Assembly: GCA_035690425.1 (NCBI GenBank)
Contig: DASSKO010000178.1
Coordinates: 1 to 22,927 of the forward strand
Direction of reading: 5' to 3'
Source of the DNA: DASSKO01 sp035690425
GTDB taxonomy: Bacteria; Actinomycetota; Actinomycetes; Propionibacteriales; Nocardioidaceae
DNA: 22,927 nt
Shown: piece by piece, positions 21,851 through 22,927 of the stretch
How the letters are laid out: every line of letters starts with the position of its first letter
How positions within the stretch are numbered: position 1 is the stretch's first letter
Made by a program: the position numbers and the translations under genes
The notes under the pieces: generated by a model
The model's database searches: none
Seen by the model: the letters and a program-made list of their open reading frames with translations, nothing else
What the model was told of the DNA's origin: nothing

Positions 21851-22618
21851 ATGGGAGCCGCCCACGGCCACCGCCTGCATTTCCACGGGCACTCCGTCGT
21901 GCACCGGCTGCCCGCTCACGTGAAGGTCCTCGCGCTGCTGACCTTCGTGTTCTGCGTGGTGGCTACCCCCAGCGGCGTCTTCTGGCCGTACGGCGTCTAC
22001 GCGGCTGGCCTCCTTCTCGCGGTCACTGCGTCGCGAGTGCCGTTGACCTTTATCGGCAAGCGGATGGTGGTGGAGGTGCCGTTTGTCGGCTTCGCGCTGC
22101 TGATGCCGTTCGTCGCTACCGGCCCGCGGACCGAGCTCCTTGGACTCAGCCTGTCCGAGCACGGCCTGGCCGCCGGTGCAACGCTGCTGTGCAAGGGCAC
22201 GCTGGGTGTCGTCGCGTCCCTGCTGCTCGCCGCGACGACCGAGTCCCGGGACGTGCTCGCCGGTCTGCAGCGACTGCGGATGCCGCAGCAACTGGTGCAG
22301 ATCATGGCGTTCATGGTCCGCTACCTCGACGTCACCAGCGCGGAGATGCAGCGGATGCGGGTCGCACGTGCGGCACGATGCTTCCAGGCGACCGGCCCGC
22401 GCGGGTGGCCGACCGTCGCGCGTTCGGGTGGCGCCTTGTTCATCCGGGCCTACGAACGGGGGGAGCGCGTCCACCTTGCGATGCTCTCCCGCGGGTACGC
22501 CGGGTGGCTCCCCGCGTTGTCCGACGTACCCGCATGTGCGCGGGACTGGACCATGGCGGCGCTGCTGCCCGGGCTGGCCCTGGTCACCTCCTGCACGGCA
22601 TGGCTGGTCGCCCGGTGA
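21851..22618 (+). CDS. cbiQ: ECF transporter T-component CbiQ
   Basis: A 255-aa membrane scaffold linking CbiM to the ATPases. It begins with a His-rich tail (HGHRLHFHGHSVVHRLPAH), then several membrane helices. The two cytoplasmic coupling helices carry the Ala-Arg-Gly-type motifs, here RMRVARAARCF near residue 172-182 and MLSRGYAG near 210-217. The ATG at 21851 follows the previous stop closely; an earlier in-frame start would lie within the PDGLE gene. Its TGA overlaps the cbiO GTG as GTGA. The His-rich start may pre-bind metal (inference). Confidence 0.93.
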   Translation: MGAAHGHRLHFHGHSVVHRLPAHVKVLALLTFVFCVVATPSGVFWPYGVYAAGLLLAVTASRVPLTFIGKRMVVEVPFVGFALLMPFVATGPRTELLGLSLSEHGLAAGATLLCKGTLGVVASLLLAATTESRDVLAGLQRLRMPQQLVQIMAFMVRYLDVTSAEMQRMRVARAARCFQATGPRGWPTVARSGGALFIRAYERGERVHLAMLSRGYAGWLPALSDVPACARDWTMAALLPGLALVTSCTAWLVAR

Positions 22619-22927
22619 GCAGTCCCGTGCTCGACGTCCAAGGTCTGGCGTTTGCTTATGCAGATGGGCATCAGGCTTTGTTCGGTGTCGACCTGCACGT
22701 GCACCGAGGTGAGCGGGTCGCGCTGCTCGGGCCGAACGGTGCCGGCAAGACGACCCTGGTGCTGCATCTCAACGGCATTCTCACCGCGGGACGTGGGACG
22801 GTGCGGGTCGCGGGCCTGCAGGTCGCCAAGCCGAACCTGCAGGAGATCCGGCGACGCGTCGGGGTGGTGTTCCAGGATCCTGACGACCAGCTGTTCATGC
22901 CGACGGTTCGCGACGATGTGGCATTCG
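22615..22927 (+). CDS. cbiO: ECF transporter ATPase CbiO, 5' part
   Basis: Only the first 104 residues are in the window; the frame is open to the last base. The ATP-binding fold shows Walker A GPNGAGKTT (Lys45) and the Q-loop VFQDPDDQLFMPTV (Gln87), which is the CbiO/EcfA subfamily form. The GTG start overlaps the cbiQ stop (GTGA), so all four genes form one coupled operon. It powers metal uptake through CbiMNQ. The signature LSGGQ, Walker B and the stop lie beyond the window. Confidence 0.95.
   Translation, partial: MSSPVLDVQGLAFAYADGHQALFGVDLHVHRGERVALLGPNGAGKTTLVLHLNGILTAGRGTVRVAGLQVAKPNLQEIRRRVGVVFQDPDDQLFMPTVRDDVAF

Noticed and set aside
20774..22474. Long - strand frame opposite cbiM-cbiQ
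   Set aside because: Shadow of the coupled cbi operon; its translation is low-complexity His/Arg/Gln-rich.

Overview
The window is about 23 kb of very GC-rich, densely packed DNA from an actinobacterium. The block from pncB through clpS, DUF2017, mec, cysO, cysM, murI, a metallo-beta-lactamase-fold gene, rph and rdgB follows the order I remember for the Mycobacterium tuberculosis Rv1330c-Rv1341 region. Many genes lack a Shine-Dalgarno sequence and carry a TANNNT-type -10 hexamer 6-7 nt before the start codon, which is typical of leaderless actinobacterial mRNAs. The genus cannot be fixed from the sequence; a Nocardioides-like or Intrasporangiaceae-like organism would fit.

Region 1 (1-6394) is tyrosine/homogentisate catabolism: the 3' part of hppD, a small SAM methyltransferase, a GlcD-type flavin oxidase, and then a divergent pair of units. 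hmgA is on the + strand; an uncharacterised 320-aa gene overlapping fahA is on the - strand. The shared control region holds a compact set of GCGGAC/GTCCGC inverted repeats that looks like an operator. HppD makes homogentisate, HmgA opens its ring and FahA hydrolyses fumarylacetoacetate. No recognisable maleylacetoacetate isomerase is present.

Region 2 (6395-11164) starts with a truncated VapB-like antitoxin relic in a 400-bp non-coding stretch. A three-gene cassette follows: an exported DUF4331 protein, a membrane-anchored TPR protein and a NicO-type nickel/cobalt transporter with a 15-histidine loop. The DUF4331 and NicO proteins are predicted to expose metal-binding N-termini (Ser-Ser-His and His-Pro-Met) after signal-peptide removal. 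I consider this the best candidate for an undescribed system, possibly an envelope metal capture/uptake or efflux module.

Region 3 (11202-20139) is conserved housekeeping: pncB-pncA (NAD salvage, - strand), clpS-DUF2017, mec-cysO-cysM (sulfur-carrier cysteine synthesis), murI, an Rv1339-like phosphodiesterase-type enzyme, rph and rdgB. Between clpS and DUF2017 there are three tandem 14-bp repeats. Each encodes a complete five-codon ORF (Met-Arg4-stop), and each overlaps the next by ATGA. A frameshifted AbiEi/DUF559-like gene with flanking inverted repeats lies between cysM and murI.

Region 4 (20151-22927) holds a tRNA gene with a short variable loop but a UAG (Leu-type) anticodon, bcp, and the start of a cbiM-cbiN-like-cbiQ-cbiO cobalt/nickel ECF transporter operon. 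A Nur/Fur-type inverted repeat and a strong leader hairpin lie upstream of cbiM. cbiO runs off the end of the window.
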